Source: Sympetrum striolatum
Taxonomy: Eukaryota; Arthropoda; Insecta; Odonata; Libellulidae
Assembly (NCBI GenBank): GCA_947579665.1
Contig: OX388347.1
Coordinates: 23,800,562 to 23,864,561 of the forward strand
DNA length: 64,000 bases
Direction of reading: 5' to 3'
Shown here: positions 1 through 14,233 of the stretch, one piece after another
Position numbering within the stretch: position 1 is the first letter of the stretch
Layout: every line of letters starts with the position of its first letter
Position numbers and translations under genes: made by a program
Notes under the pieces: model-generated
The model's database searches: none
What the model was told of the DNA's origin: nothing
What the model saw: the letters and a program-made list of their open reading frames with translations, nothing else

Positions 1-649
1 ACCCCCGGTATAAATTTAATGTGCAGGATTCAAAGTAATTTACTTGATAATAATAGTAATGGCTGTATATGGAATTTATTCAGCATGAACTAAGCCAAGT
101 ATCAAAGTTAGCACAAACAAAGTCCACATTTTTTGGCCAGCTTTTTTCGATTCTAGCCCACTGTACGAAGTTAGAATATTAAAAACTTGAATTAAAAAAT
201 GCTTGGATGGATTCAAGATGATATTTAATCGCAAAAAGATAAGTTATAAGAGAAAGAATAGGAAGAAAATATATTCCTATTAACTTGAGATCTATAAATC
301 TCTATAGTGATATATGTGCATGGCGTGGTTGCATAACTCCGATTTTCCATTGCTGATTTTTTATCAACAAAAGCCCATTGAGTTAAATGGCCAGAAACTT
401 ATCCACCATTTTTAAGCAAAGAACGTGCCCTGAAAGATTCAAGAGAATCCGTTGGTTTATTACCCATTAACCTGGTGTCCCCCTAGTCGGTACAAATTTT
501 CATTTCTCGAAATTGTTTAGTATTAAGTCGGCACGGTTACCATAATCCAATCGCAATAATATTTATTAGGTAAGTTTATAAGGCCAAATAGAAAAAAAAT
601 AGAGGGTATGCGTTCGAAAAAAATGACTGTTTTTTTTGGGACACCCTAG
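1..649. mobile_element. Arm of a long-inverted-repeat DNA transposon, cut by the window start
   Basis: This stretch matches, with many substitutions, both arms of the nested element at 57491-59079. Shared landmarks are the 'ggctgtata.ggaatttattcagca' region (about 60-90), 'ccaaatagaaaaaa' (about 584-600) and the terminus GGGACACCCTAG at 638-649. It keeps a roughly 220-bp middle part (about 300-530) that the right arm of the nested copy has lost but its left arm retains, so this is a full-length arm. The outer end is followed by TATACA. The other half of the element lies left of the window. No transposase is visible. Termini of this kind next to a TA are compatible with a Tc1/mariner-type non-autonomous element, but the superfamily is an inference. 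Confidence 0.75.
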
Positions 650-2014
650 TATACAGTTAAATTGAAGGTAACACTACTCATTTAATCAGTTTGCGGAATG
701 CGATCTATTGGAGGTTAAATATGCATTTACTTCTATTACACCTTTCGTGTAGCAAAAATTAACTACACTAGAACTACATTGAAGTTTCTATGGCAACCTG
801 CGAAGGAACTCGCTCAAAAATCCAATCTTGATTTAGCTTATATACGACAACTGGGATCGATAAGCGATGCAATCACGCAAACGTTAAGGTGAAATAGTGA
901 CAGCTGGAAGGCATGAAGAAATAAACCGCTTTGAAAACAGACAGCCGCCAGGCATGTACACTATAGATAAATTTATTCAATGTTAAGTTCAAAGACGCTG
1001 AATCACAGCCAAGAAAATAGGTTGCTTACATATATAAATATCCCGCAATAAATTAAATTAATTCATATGCAGCGAAGAAACCCCAAATATATTTAATAAC
1101 ATAATTACATTTGAGTTGTGTTAAAAATATTTTCAGATGAAATTTTTCTTTAGCTTTAATAGTACACAACATATAGAAATTATGGAGATCACTTGACTGA
1201 GAGAAAGAAAAATAATTATATTTATGACAAAGATATGAATATCGTACGTATTCAAGTGAAGTAAAGAGCTCCTGTAGATACTAATCATGCATTTGTTACA
1301 AGCTAGTCATTTTTCGGAATTAACGTTCTATATGCGGCGCGACTATATATTTTAAATTAAATAAATCAATAAAAAGTGTTTCAGTAAGCGAATGCAAATA
1401 AAAACAAAAGCATGAATAAAGCCTTCTGATAAATTTTGAGAATCATCAATAAAAAGAATTAAAAATTAATAAATTATTAATAATTATCTAACATTTGAAG
1501 AACCATCTCATGATAGTTTATGCTGGTGTGACTACGCGGTCCGATTTGCATGACTGTCCAATTCATTCTTTGACAGTTTCTCTAGAAATCATCATTGGCC
1601 CCACGATTTGGAAATGGTTGATGGTTTAAACGGCGGTGTAGAGTTATATGTTTGGACTAAATTATAAGTATTAATTAAAGTCTACAAAATCAGATCCAGA
1701 ATTTCACAGTCTATACTTTATTATGACGTTATTACCTTAAATTGATTCAATTATTACGAATCACAGATCACTAGATTACCATATATTCTCATGAAACTGG
1801 AATTAATGAAATCGAGTAAAAAAGACAATCGGTCGATAAACTGTTTCTTTCTTGCGTTCTATCCTCATCCCGCAGCAATTTCATTCATAATGCTTCGTAA
1901 ATACCACTTCTGTTAGATACCGAGAATAATTCACTCAATTTGCGATGCTCGACTAACGCCCTTTGACATCGATCACACCAACTTCTTGCAAAGCAAAACA
2001 CATAAGGTCACGCA
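650..2014. other. AT-rich intronic DNA, nothing recognised
   Basis: Part of the intron downstream of the USP48 exon at 14234-14410. It is AT-rich with short frames only. I see no exon, RNA gene or clear repeat. Confidence 0.5.
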
Positions 2015-2430
2015 GCGCACATGAGCCAACTGGAGAGAAACACCATACAGTGGTGTGGTCTGAGTGGAAACTCCCGCACCGAACCCAACTCTTCCGCACA
2101 GCAGTTGCCGCTGCAGTCGAAGCCACCCGTTGCACCGATGGTACGCGTTCGCTGGTTTTTTTTATGCGCCGAAAGGAGTAAGATGGTAAAAAACGGAACT
2201 TTGGTCGTATGGGCGTCACGTGTGATTCGAATGCATTTGGAATTTGTGGAAGGGATTGGTGTCGCAGGACGAAACGGAGGGTCGGTAAAAAAATGGAGCG
2301 ATTCACCGGTAGTACATCTCATTGGCACTCCCTTTAACGGAAATCGCGACAACCGGGTGAGATTTAATTTACGACTTTCATCGCCATTATTCGAAATCAG
2401 CATTTCTCCGAGAGTCACGCTGCATCCCAT
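2015..2430. other. GC-balanced island, open in several frames
   Basis: A compositional island in AT-rich intron, with overlapping frames of about 140 codons open on both strands (2021-2440 plus, 2008-2430 minus). Neither translation shows a family motif, and being open on both strands is what a locally GC-richer sequence gives by chance. It is not a recognised gene. A decayed retrocopy or unannotated exon cannot be excluded. Confidence 0.4.
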
Positions 2431-3329
2431 TTTTTTGTGATTCTGATTCTTGATTCATTTTGAGTGGACTTGAAAATTTCAGTTATCAAAAATTTTCTGA
2501 AAAATGTTAGAGTATCATAAAAATACAAAAACACGAATCATATACCTCACTCAAACGAAAATATTAATATCGTTGCAGAAAATGAAACTTATTAATAAGA
2601 GTGAAAAGGAATAGCGCATTCTTTGACATATACGATATGGAGTTTTACAACAAGGACAACGGTAATTAAAAAAACACGATAGAGACAATAGAAACCTAAG
2701 AGCCAAGACAGGAGTTGAGATCACATAATTTGAAAAGAGTTCAGTAACTGAGAGCAGCTAGGAATCGGAAAAAAATCGTCGAAGAATGCTAAATTCCACA
2801 GTGAACCCTTGTCACACATCGAAAGGTGGCTTGGAGGTTGTTAATCTAAATTAAAACAAAAAAACACAAACATACCTTTTATGTTATCTTATTCAAAAGA
2901 TGATCATCAACAACAATAAGATACGTAACGCAAATAATTTTTACAAAATCAAAATAAAATGCTACTTTACTAACACAGAAATACTCGTCTAAATTATACC
3001 AATAAGTGGTTAAATAAGTGATAAATAATTGATTGATAAATGCTTATAATAAAAAAACTAGAAAATTATCAAAAATGTTTGTTTATTATCAATTAAGCGG
3101 CTTAAATTTAGCCTTACTATATTTAAACCTCGCATCTGAAAAAACTGACTGAAATTCAGTACAACCCACCACATATTGGGTAAAAATTTAAAATCTTTTA
3201 CAATGATGCGATTAAACCATATAGAAATTAAACAGAGCATTACTCCCTTACATAAATAAAATACCAGGGTAGCGATTACAATCATTCGCTCTTAAACATT
3301 TTCATTTTCTTCTTTAGGCAATTTTCTCT
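2431..3329. other. AT-rich intronic DNA, nothing recognised
   Basis: Low-complexity AT-rich sequence with no coding, RNA or repeat signal that I can support. Confidence 0.5.
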
Positions 3330-3700
3330 TGGTTGGTCACAATCCTATGGAAAAGACTTGCGTAATAGGGAGCGAGGCTTGGGAATTTTGCACAAATGAG
3401 GAGAGAGTAAAGAGGAAGGAGGAGAAGATGAGAGAAAGAGCGAGGCTGCGTTTGGCTGAGACCAGTCGCCATTGCTGGAAAACAAGTTTTTGCAGCGCTT
3501 TCCCAGCGATGGGAAACATAGCACCCGCGCACCGCTGCTATCCCTCGGAATAGAGAGATAGGAGAGACGGAATGAGAAGAAGGCGGAGAGATAACAGATA
3601 GCGAATACATAACAATCTTCGCCATCGAGTGGAAACTGCGGAGGGACGGGGTTGGGAAAAAGATAAATAGGGAAATGGGAAAACCTGACGGAGATTTATG
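3330..3700. other. Purine-rich island
   Basis: From about 3380 to 3440 and from 3545 to 3690 the plus strand is dominated by A and G (GAGG/AGAAG runs), with raised GC. Similar islands recur through the window up to about 50.5 kb. It contains the hairpin at 3470-3514. Confidence 0.55.
3470..3514. repeat. Short imperfect inverted repeat (hairpin)
   Basis: CCATTGCTGG near 3470 pairs with CCAGCGATGG near 3505 (one mismatch), with AAA/TTT extending the stem and a loop of about 16 nt. It may be a chance palindrome or the relic of a small element. No function can be assigned. Confidence 0.4.
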
Positions 3701-6227
3701 AGCTAAAATTGGTGCCGGATGCTATAACGCATAAAATACTAAAAATATAAATTACGAAGCAATGCTTTCGGGATTTCAATCTAGGTATAATAAATTACTA
3801 GAGGTAATATAGAAATTACTAAGTAAAATAATGACTATGCACATAGGAAATAACTATGAGAAATTAAGTTGGATATTAAAATTTCATTACCATACGGAAA
3901 TGAGTCATTTAATTGCACAAAAATATTTAAATTAATACACGCGTCATTCTCTAGATGCCGAAAGTTAATTACAAAACTAACCAGCGTCCGGAAGATGATT
4001 AATTGATAGGTTAATCAAACTATTTGCGAAAGATAAAATTTAGCGTTTGTATGACAATATAGAGAGTGAAATTATGACAGACTTTGTCCTAGCTTTGTAG
4101 GAGAAGTTATTGTTATTTTGCCAGGATAGCATTATACTATGAAATTTTTAAGTAACTTTTTAACACAAGAAAAAATCCTCAACAAAAGAGACTGAAGAAC
4201 CAAAAATTTGGTCACGTTTCCATTAATTAATACCAAAAATTAAAAATTTCGAAAACAATGAATTTCACCAAAGGCAAACTTCGAACGCTTCCTGACGGGG
4301 TCCTGACATATCAATAGCCTGTTCTATCTTTGAAGAGAAGAGAATTAAATTAAGACTAAAAACAATTCAAAATAAAGGTAATTTTAAACACCAGCATCCA
4401 TTTAACGATTATAAAAGTAAATTATTCGACAGAAATAAAAGACTGTAGATATAAATCTACAAGAAATTTCAATTGTCGTATGATTTCAAAATGACATATT
4501 CAGATGATATGGACGAATCAGGCAATCGAAAAGTTACCGAGTTTTCCTACGCATATGTATATTAAATCAATACTATTAGTATAAACTAAAAATTAAAACG
4601 GTCCATACAGCAAAATAAGTGTCGAAGAGAGATTGTAGAGTGGAGCTGAAACAGACCAATGAAATCTATATTTCAATCAAAAATAAATACTTTAAATGTT
4701 CTAAGTAAAAATGCTGTCTGTAAAATTAGAGCACTGGTTGAATCCTAATGAAATTAGAAATAGAAAGATTTAGAGAGGGGGGACTAAGGAGTTTGTTGAT
4801 CTTGCTTCCTTAACAGTAAAACATCCAGATTGTTACTAGAGAAAAATAATACAGAATTCTGCACAGTTATCCAATAAATAACACTTTCCATAGTATTCAA
4901 TAAGAATTGATTAAAATGAATAGCTAATTTCAGCAACGATTGTACTTCAGTGTCTTTCATACTGACATCACCATAAACAAGACTGATACAAGAAAACAAA
5001 AATATATTCGTCAGTATCCGACACCAATAGAAAAGTGATAAACAATTCATTCATCAAGGTACAGTAGTATAATCATAAGTAATATTAAACTGAAACATGA
5101 AAGTTCTCTAAACCTTCCGATAAATTATTAAACTGTAATGTAATTCTTTCTCAACGAGTTATTCAATTTACCACGTTGAAAACTCTCATACAACATAAAT
5201 ACTACCATACGCAAAAATAATGGTAAGCGTAAGTAAGTTATACAGCCTAATTAAATATTGACTTAACTGAAATTATGTCAAATGAAATCGTTAATAACGT
5301 ACCGAATGAGTGAAGAGCTTGAAATTGACATCGGAACGGAACGAAATTAAAGCAATTCTGTGATTTTTTATTATTTCTCTAATAAACGCCTTAACAGAAA
5401 ACGATTTTAAGCATAACAGGAACGTTTCAAATCAATCAATTGTACAGAATGAAAATGAAGAAGTGATAAACGGATAGATAAACATAATTTACTATTCTTA
5501 CCACGCGTACGATCCCAGAATACTGTATAAGTGACATTGAATGAAAACCGCATCTCATATCTTTCTGCACAGATTTACTTCCCTTATGAAATAGGAATCA
5601 TTCTTACGTTGAAGAGAAAACATGGATTGGAAAGAAAAGCCAATCAATTGCTTAAAACCTTGTCCGAAATAAATAAATTATTTTCTTTTATTTCAAACTC
5701 GCAATAACATTCGTCATTCATTTGATAACGGCTCCCTGACTCAAAAATAATTCATTTTTAAGAGCACAAAAATGGCAGAAAATGTCCGGGTAGTCGGAAC
5801 CAAGGGGCAATAAACCGAAGGCAATTTACTTTCACGAAAATTAATAGTATTTCCGCAATAAAGGAGGATTTTTTCATTCCGAAAACCCTCGCAATTTTAC
5901 GATCCTGAATGTAAGCGATAAGGTACGCAGGGACGCAATTAAGAAGCCCTACGAAAACCAAATGGCGTAACAGATTCCACGAATCCGCAAACGCGACCTC
6001 GATATTTTTTCCGTTAATAATCCATATCTGGATCTCACCGCAAAGCGATAATTTCACTCTACGACCATCTTTCCCTGAAATCGCTTGCGTATACGTCAGC
6101 AAAAACGACAAAAGACGCACGAAGCGCATGTCTTTCCTTATAAGGAAACTCACGTATAAAAAAATAGCTAAAGAAGAAGGAAAGACCAACTCATAAAAGG
6201 AGCACATTGACAAATTGCTGAAAATAA
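3701..6227. other. AT-rich intronic DNA with one long unassigned frame
   Basis: Mostly AT-rich, featureless intron. A 151-codon minus-strand frame runs 6213-5758. Its translation is rich in hydrophobic residues and matches no family I recognise, and there is no sign of splice sites around it. I treat it as a chance frame. Confidence 0.4.
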
Positions 6228-7380
6228 GGGTGAGAGATAGTTCGAGTGTAAGGAGAAAATGAGGAAAGGAGGATGGATAGAAAGAGGAAACAATGAGCAG
6301 AAAGGGTCAGAAAAAGAAATTAAGAAACATATATTATAACACATCATTTAGGAAGAAAGTCACATTAATTAGAAACTATTCACTGAAAATGATCAACAAG
6401 TGTATTATGTAAATAATATAAATCGAAACAGAATCATTATTAAAATTATGATTGGCATATGAAGATAAGAATAAACTACCAAACATGACAGCTACAGTAA
6501 AATCAGAGTCATTTTCATCCATCACATAACGATAGGCTTAAAATAAATCCTTTCAACCAAAAAGCGATACGTAGTAGTACGTTCGTTAACTACATTTACG
6601 TATGTTACGTAAACGTAAGAGTACATTTCCTGATACAAGGTTCCATAGAAAATACAAGAAAAAAGAAAAGATAACATACAGTAAGAGGAAAGCCAAAAAC
6701 TGAATAAGTCTACATGTAGCAAAATCTAAGAAAATCAATCAAAAAGCTACTCCCTCGAAACGTTTACGAAGTAGGAACTCAAATACGCAAAATGGAAAAA
6801 AAGAGGAAATTGAGAGAAGAAAAACTTCAGAAAGTAGACCGGGGTAGACGAATAAAAAACAAAAGGAGTAAACAAAGCAGAAATTCAATGAATTTGGGAC
6901 GGCGCGAAACCGCTCCAGCACAGGTGACGTCGTCCGCGGTGGGCGTGGCGTCCGCCTCGAAACGAATAAGGTGCGGGCGGATGGAGTGGGGAGGCGTCGA
7001 GGGTGGGCGTCCGCCCTCCGTGGAGAGAAATGGGAAGAGACCCTCCGAGATCTCACGATGCGTGCTGATATGGGATAGGGGAAGGTATCGAGGCTGCGAC
7101 CGGAGCAAGAAATTCGCACGTGCTCGGAATCCGTGGCTGCACGCGGTCGGGAGGACAAACAAGGCTGGGGATATGGCGGGACAGAAGGCACTCGCAGGTA
7201 TGGGCCACGGCGAAAAAGCTACGATCGTGAGAAGACTGAGGGCGTGACAAAAAGGGTGAGGAAGGTCTCGCGCACGCCTTTCAAAAGTCCGTTAGGCAAT
7301 TACCCGCGATTGGCCGCACTGGACGAGGTTTCGGAAGAGGGAAACGGGACAAAAACTCGGGTGAGGAATTGAAATTGGGT
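6228..7380. other. Purine-rich then GC-rich island
   Basis: A short purine-rich run (6228-6320) is followed, after an AT-rich gap, by one of the strongest GC-rich islands of the window (about 6790-7380) with many CpG dinucleotides and GAAG/GGGAGG runs. Frames of 60-150 codons are open on both strands across it, with no recognisable protein. It could be a regulatory element or an unmethylated island. The sequence alone does not tell. Confidence 0.45.
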
Positions 7381-9360
7381 TCGCCAAATGGTATTGTATC
7401 GGAATCGTGGCCGAGTGCTCCGCGAGCTTTCCCAACTTGGAAATTAATTAACGGAGGAAATGTTGAAACCGCAGGAAATAGAAGCATTGGTGCGGTAATA
7501 CACCGATACAAGAGAAATTCCCAGGGAGAGTTGATAAGTTTAACCCTCAAATTATTTTGCTGGAAGTATCGAGTTCAGAAGTTCGCAAACTTCTATAACC
7601 GTACATCAATTCGTGGAAAGGCAACTAACTACTACAACTTTTAATATCAGCTCCTCAAGTGTCTTCGAACTTATGAAAATCTCTAAGCACTGACAACAAG
7701 CCGCATAATATCAGTCAAAATTAAATAAAACTTATAAAATCACGCAAAGAAAATAAAGAACAATACCTAGAGCAGCATTCAACGTATCGCCACTAAATTA
7801 ATGCATAGCCTTCTTGGGTTATCAGCCGGGTAATTTCGCCGACAAGTCGGTTCTCCGTGAATATCACCAGTCTATAGATTATTCACCTGCAAAATATAGT
7901 TTTTCCGCTGTATTAATTATTTTGAACTGCATTCTTAGAGTTCTATTCTTCACAGATGAATAAAAAATATCTGGAAAACAAATGCTTTCGGTAAGTTTTA
8001 TTTTTACTGCGCTGGCCCTCATTACCTATATTACTTCTCTCCCTGATAATCAAGTAGATCTAGATACATAAATATTATAGAATTTGATTCGGATCATCGG
8101 TAACCAGTATTCCTCAAAGATATGTTCTTTAAAAAGATCCGTATAAAGCATGAAATATAGAAGCCAAATATAGTAAGTTTAGAAACTTTTATACCTCTCA
8201 TCTGGGAGTGAATTGAAGATAAAAATTATAGCAAACTAAAAGAAAGAAGGAAAGAAATGTACTACCGTCGAAATATATTAGGTTGAGGAACGTTTCTTCT
8301 CCTTAAATGGATTTGAGATGAAAATTAAATGAAGAACTTATATTTTAAAATTGTTATTTCCAATCAGTTATTCACGATATGCAATTACTTCATCAAACGT
8401 AAGGAGTAACTGCAGAAACCTGAATATGCTACGTGAGACTGGACAAAAAGTAGAAACTGATACCTTAGGCTGGAAATCAATTAAGATTTAGGTTTCTAAG
8501 ATTCGTGATCTATTTATTAAGAACATAAAAATATTGGAATAAGTGCGGAGTAAATTATTGAAATAGTTTCGGATATATACTAGGGAACTGATTACAATTC
8601 TTGAGTAATGATTCGCAGAAGGAATAAAATGATGATTACCAACAAAAGGTGAGAGAGTGATGAAGAAGTATTCATCAGTCATTCCATTAAGAAAATCATA
8701 GAATTACAAGCTCATAAAATCCACAAACCTTACGGAATTTTTTTTTAATAATAGTTTCAAGATTGAAAAAATATTATTCTGAATAAGGGACATGTAGTTA
8801 GATAATTGGGAATTTATGGAGATTAAGGAGACAATTGAAATGCATTGTTAAAGTTATATTATAGTTATATAGTTAGCAATTCTATTAGCGGCCATACAAA
8901 TATACCTAACACCCTAGAAATCGAAGCAGACTTCGTATTTTACTATCCTAAAACCTCCCGATGTACTTGAATAGTAAGATGAGGCCGTAAGATACCCCGT
9001 AAGACCACTATTAAAAATTAAATATATTTCTAAAGCGATCCTTTGAAACCTTATGGCGATACTAAGGTTAAAGCGAGATTAACCTCCGGACGTTAAATAA
9101 TCGAACCAAATACTAATTTAAAGAAAATGAACACGAAGAGAAATTTATGAGTGTCAGAATGCTAAAAAATGAAGCAAGAAGCGGATCATAGCCATCTCAG
9201 CTGCATCACTAAAACGATCCACTTCATGCACAGCTGGCATAAGAAGGCAATAACTTACGGTCCGAAAACTGATTGATACGTCAGTCTTATAGTCCCCGTC
9301 CCGCAAAGAATCACAACTCCAGCGAGCTGCATAAGACAGAGTGTTTTTAAGGGGAAGCTT
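7381..9360. other. AT-rich intronic DNA, nothing recognised
   Basis: No exon, RNA gene or repeat copy recognised in this stretch. Confidence 0.5.
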
Positions 9361-9890
9361 TCGGAAGAACATCTCTCGAAGATGGGAGAGAACCCATTCT
9401 CCGAGGTTTAAGGGTCATTTGTCGACACATATCTTTTGCCGGACGCGTTGTCCAGTTGGCGATAGATGGACGATTGGGGAGGAGAAACTAGAGGATGAGT
9501 AGAGGATGTGAGATTAGGTTGGAATTGGAATGGGAGGCTGCGCTGGTGATGTCATGGACCAAAACACTCCGCCTTGGAGCCGGGATGAAGCAGAGTAGCC
9601 TTCGTCGTCAGGAGACGGACGACGGATCGATTCCAATTAATCGAACGTCAACACTGTGAAGGAAGAACACTGTCTTGGCTTTGGCCCCAAAAAGATACAG
9701 AAGAAGACGAGCGACCACGGATTGTGAGGCCATTGTTGAGGTATCCGCCCACCGGGCTCTGGGCCAGGCAAGAAATGAAGAATAACATACTTTCGAGAAG
9801 CAGAGAAAAATTGGTGATTCACTCATTTCGAGAAACAAAGGGTCCTTCGCAGAAGAAAACTGGAAAATTTCCGAAGATAAAGCTCTGAAA
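9361..9890. other. GC-richer purine island
   Basis: Raised GC, with GGGGAGGAG-type runs at 9470-9540 and CpG-rich sequence to about 9640. Open frames on the minus strand (for example 9838-9608) lack any recognisable domain. Confidence 0.45.
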
Positions 9891-11769
9891 GACGATAGGT
9901 ATGATGTATTATATTAATGGAATTCGGGAATCAATATGAAATACGATATTAGCCACACTTCTGATAAAGGAAGGTGCTAGCAAGGTGTGATATAGAATTA
10001 TAAGATTAATTCTAAGTGAATAGAAATGATTACTAACGCTCGACACGAAAATCTCAAGAAGAAGTTAGTTTCGTACTGTAGTTCATTAAGTACTCTCTGG
10101 AAAAAAATCTTTCAATCTATAATTTACTACGAATTATTTTACTTTTACGGGTGCATCAAATCAAAGCATTGGCAAGCCGATTCTTATTAAACGGAGGGAA
10201 CATTCAAAAACATTTCTAAAGGAGAGAACGTTCTAAATATCTAATATTCAATATCCTGATGCAATGGAGCAACCGCCATGAAAACATTAAGTATTTTTCG
10301 TATTAAGATTATCGCAAAAGGGCTAAATTATTATTAGATATGAACTACATTTTAATAGCCAATTAATATTTTATCATTATAATTACCGCTGCTAAACATA
10401 CCACTAAATGACACTGATACACAGAATCCGGTGATGTGGCATAGAATCGTTAAAACTTCCGAAAGAAGGTGGAAAAAAAATTCGATTTTCTAATAATAAA
10501 TACTAGTGATCGCCTAGTGGTCGAAATTCGACCGTCATTCATTAAATGTTTAAGTTTGAATGTTATTGAGGTTCTTTTGTCAAAGAGACATAATAATAAT
10601 CCTCTATAATCATTAGTTATAATTGTTTTCGAATCTTTGCTATTACTTCAGCTGCGAGCGTGTACAAACACGTTATTAGGGTGTGTTGTTCGCCTTAATT
10701 CCCTTCGATACCTACGAAATATAAAGTTTAACGTTAGTAATAAATGAAAGAAACGCAATGACAGCTTGTAGTTTCATTTATTTTTGATACAGTCCATAGC
10801 CAATTTTAATTATCCCATGTTATTATTGTATCAAATTAACACTAATGAAAATGAGAATTGATTTTAATAGAGGTATAACATATGTTGCATTTTATTTTTG
10901 TTAACGTACTTTTTGGAAGAACTGTAAAATGGCCGTAATATTTTCCCTGCTACTTATGTATCTTTGTTTGCATATGCTGACATCTAAGTAAATTGCCTCC
11001 TTTTCATAAACTCTGACATTAGTTCCTATGGACTTAAAATCCCCGAGTATTCTTGTGGGAAAATCATCGGATTCAACAATCACCTTGGTCGTCAGGGGGA
11101 CTGGCTGTTTACTACGGCGAAATTTCACAAAACGTTTGTTCAGTTTCCCATAGATCTCGTAATTTAGACTCGAATACGATATTATACGACCGAAATAAGA
11201 ATCTTCGTTCAATTTCCTTTCTTTTGATATCCATTTTGATTTCGTATGACCATTATTTCTTATTTAATTCCGCAAAAGAAAAAACGTCTACAATCGATGA
11301 AAAAGAACTTTACGTGCATTTCTTACGACAAACGCTTCGAACCGTCCAGAGTCGAACCAAGGCTACTCTGGAAAAAGATTTTAGCTTTCTGCACTACTTC
11401 TCCATATGAACTTAAACTATGCTAAATCTCAAACTCCTCCGTTCGCACAATATCCTTAAAAAGGAATCCAAAGTTTTCTCTTCACGTATTAATATATAGA
11501 TCCCACCTACAAACCAATTACCCCCAAAGATTCACGGTAAAAGGTAAAAGAACGTCGGCTTGGACTTCACTTCCCAAAAAATTTAATACATTCGCAATAA
11601 ACATAAGCCGAAATAATGCTAATTGCCCTCGTTAGTTTTCCAATGGTTACGATTGAATGCTCATAAAATGTAAAATTTATTTCTCATAAAAATAAAAACG
11701 CCAATGAAAATATTAATTGAAGGTATCCGAAAATTACGAGACTAACCTTTTAAGAAACTTTTATAGAGA
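9891..11769. other. AT-rich intronic DNA, nothing recognised
   Basis: AT-rich. At 11053-11409 (plus) and 11212-10901 (minus) frames of about 100-118 codons overlap head to head, neither with a known motif. I call neither a gene. Confidence 0.45.
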
Positions 11770-11935
11770 TATAAGTAAGGTTGGAGAGGGGATGTGCCGA
11801 AATGGAAGGAAAAAGAATGGATAGGGGTGGGAAGGGGAAGTATCTTTGGAATGACGGGGGAAATGTTAGGGGGTAAGAGACAGCGCAAGTGGGGAATGGA
11901 AAGGAAAGTGATGGATTGTTTGATTGTCAAAGTTC
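11770..11935. other. Purine-rich island
   Basis: The plus strand is almost continuously A/G, with repeated GGAAAGG/GGGGAA words, inside AT-rich intron. Same class as the other purine islands. Confidence 0.55.
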
Positions 11936-14233
11936 CACGCCTCGTTTCTACGACTACCGAAAACAAATGGGTTGCAAGTGCATGGATAACTGCGAGTGAA
12001 TTCTGCCAGAAAACGATCGCTATATGGGGCTCTCCTTCCTTGGAAATATTACTTTGGAAATAATAAATTAGAATGACTTGTATGGAAGGTTACAGAAACC
12101 CGAATCGAAAAGGACTTATGGACAGTGTCAAGACAAAATGTGACAATTAAGGCAAGTTAAATATATAAATGTGAAGCAAAAGGATAGAAAAATAAAGCTG
12201 TCTAAATTACCACCAGTAGTCGTAAGGTATTTAGGTGGTCTTACGTTTCAAGATATAGTAATGTATTACAGAAAATCTACATAGAGTATTACAAAAGATT
12301 GATTTTAGATTTCATTAAATTTTGTCTCTGGTCAAATAACCAGCATATACGTACGAAATTCAAGAAAATTGTCATTTGATAATTTTATCACCATAATGCT
12401 AAACTATTATATTTAACTTTGTATGCAATATTTAATTTCCCTTCTGAAATAAATTAAAGAAATAAGCTGATTGATATGCATACTTAATTTAATCCATCAA
12501 CAGTAACGAAATAAAATCTTTGTTTCTACGAAATATTTTGAGATATATGTTGTTTCGTAAATTGTAACATAAATCCTGGGCAATTTCTCTTCTGTAATCT
12601 AATCATTTTCATATAACACACAAATCCATCAAAATATATTCTAAGAGAAACAGAAAAGATATGAAACAGTAGAGTTTGGAAGCTTTTTTGACGGGAGAAT
12701 CGCGGGAAAAAAAAGCCGCAGAAAATAACCAAATAATAGGGGGTAATAAAAGCTTCAAAAACACAGAAAAAAGATTGCTGAGTTGTAAGATTACGAAAAT
12801 CTTTCTCTTCATAGATGAAAACTATAATATCACGTGATATAACGTGAATTTAGAGACTTTTGAATTATCGAGTCATGCATGCAATAATATCTTATTACTC
12901 TATTGAGGTTTGCAGCCAATAGTTGATGGAAATGAAATAGTCGATGCAATATAAAGAATCATTTAAAATTCACCGATGTCGACCAAACTTATCAAATCCA
13001 TGGTTATTGAACTCTAAGCTTTACTACGTTATTCGCAAGTTGAAATCTATTCTAGAGGAGCTCGATTCACAGGGACTGACTCGGGTTGTCTTAAACACTG
13101 ATCATTTGAGACGATAATTAAACCTTATACACTGGATATATTGAGAAGAATATACCAAAATTAAGATTTTTATCAGACTAAATTAATAAAGTAAGATGAG
13201 AGCTTTACAACTTTTCAGATATAACAAATAGTAGTCATACATGCCTGGGATTTGATTTAAGTATTATAATAAAAGAGCAACAAGCTGCTCCCAAAAAATA
13301 ATAAATGTATTTCATCAAATTTAATATTAAGATCTGTATATTAAATTGAAGGTAATGATTAAGATTTTTAGAGAGATAATGACTTCACTTTCGAAATTTT
13401 CGTGGAAACTCTATATTAATAGTAAATAAATATCATTTCTTTCCATGTAATAAGTAGCTCGTCAATTGCTTCCGAAATATTGAATAATGAAATAAAGCTG
13501 AAATTTGTATTTAGCAACACTTAAGGTTTCTGTATTGCTAAATGGGAACCGATTTATTGGATACAAACGACAAAGGAAAATATACAACTAATCATAATTA
13601 GTGGTCATAGTTTGCCATCCCTTATCCTAAATTTACAATGAGATGATCCTAACAAAATGGAGACTGAACAGTCAAATTCAAATACTACTAAGGGGTGTTC
13701 ACATTCTTACAATTTCAGTACTTTGGTTGGAGGATACCTGAAGTAATGTGATATTCCTTCTTTGCGGCTCTATCATTAAAAATATATAAGATTGAAGGCA
13801 CTGATAAACGAAAATAATTTGAGAGAAGAACAATTAATGACATTTGAAAAATCACGATTCAACTAATGCTTTACTGATGCCCGATCAATAGAGACAAATC
13901 ACACAATCACTTTGTCCTGCTCAATAAAACAACACTAAGCGATAGAAGGTTCGGAAAATAGGTTATCAACTAATGAGATACCCCATCCCATAAGATTCAT
14001 TCCAAGCCAAACACCCGATGACTTGAACGACTGTAGCCCACAGAAATTCCGAAAAACAAACGACGCCCGACTCCGCTACCACAACTAATTAGCGAGGGAA
14101 AATAATTGAATTACGCCGCCCCCAAAAAAATGAAGAGGAATACAATGGAGCTTCTTGATGAGGAGGAGCACGAATCTTAATAGATTGTGGAATGGAAGGA
14201 AAGAAAAAAACAGATTCCTAAGAGTACACTCAC
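11936..14233. other. AT-rich intron next to the 14.2-kb exon
   Basis: Start of the intron downstream of the USP48 exon at 14234-14410. The minus-strand donor GTGAGTG occupies 14233-14227. I looked for the next USP48 exon (the block that in human USP48 follows the Cys-Pro-His-Gly-Gly motif) down to position 1 and did not recognise it, so this intron probably exceeds 14 kb. Confidence 0.5.

Noticed and set aside
2008..2440. Head-to-head frames of about 140 codons on both strands
   Set aside because: Open on both strands because of local GC content. Neither peptide shows a recognisable domain.
5758..6213. 151-codon minus-strand frame
   Set aside because: No family motif, no splice or promoter context, and a hydrophobic composition typical of translated AT-rich DNA.
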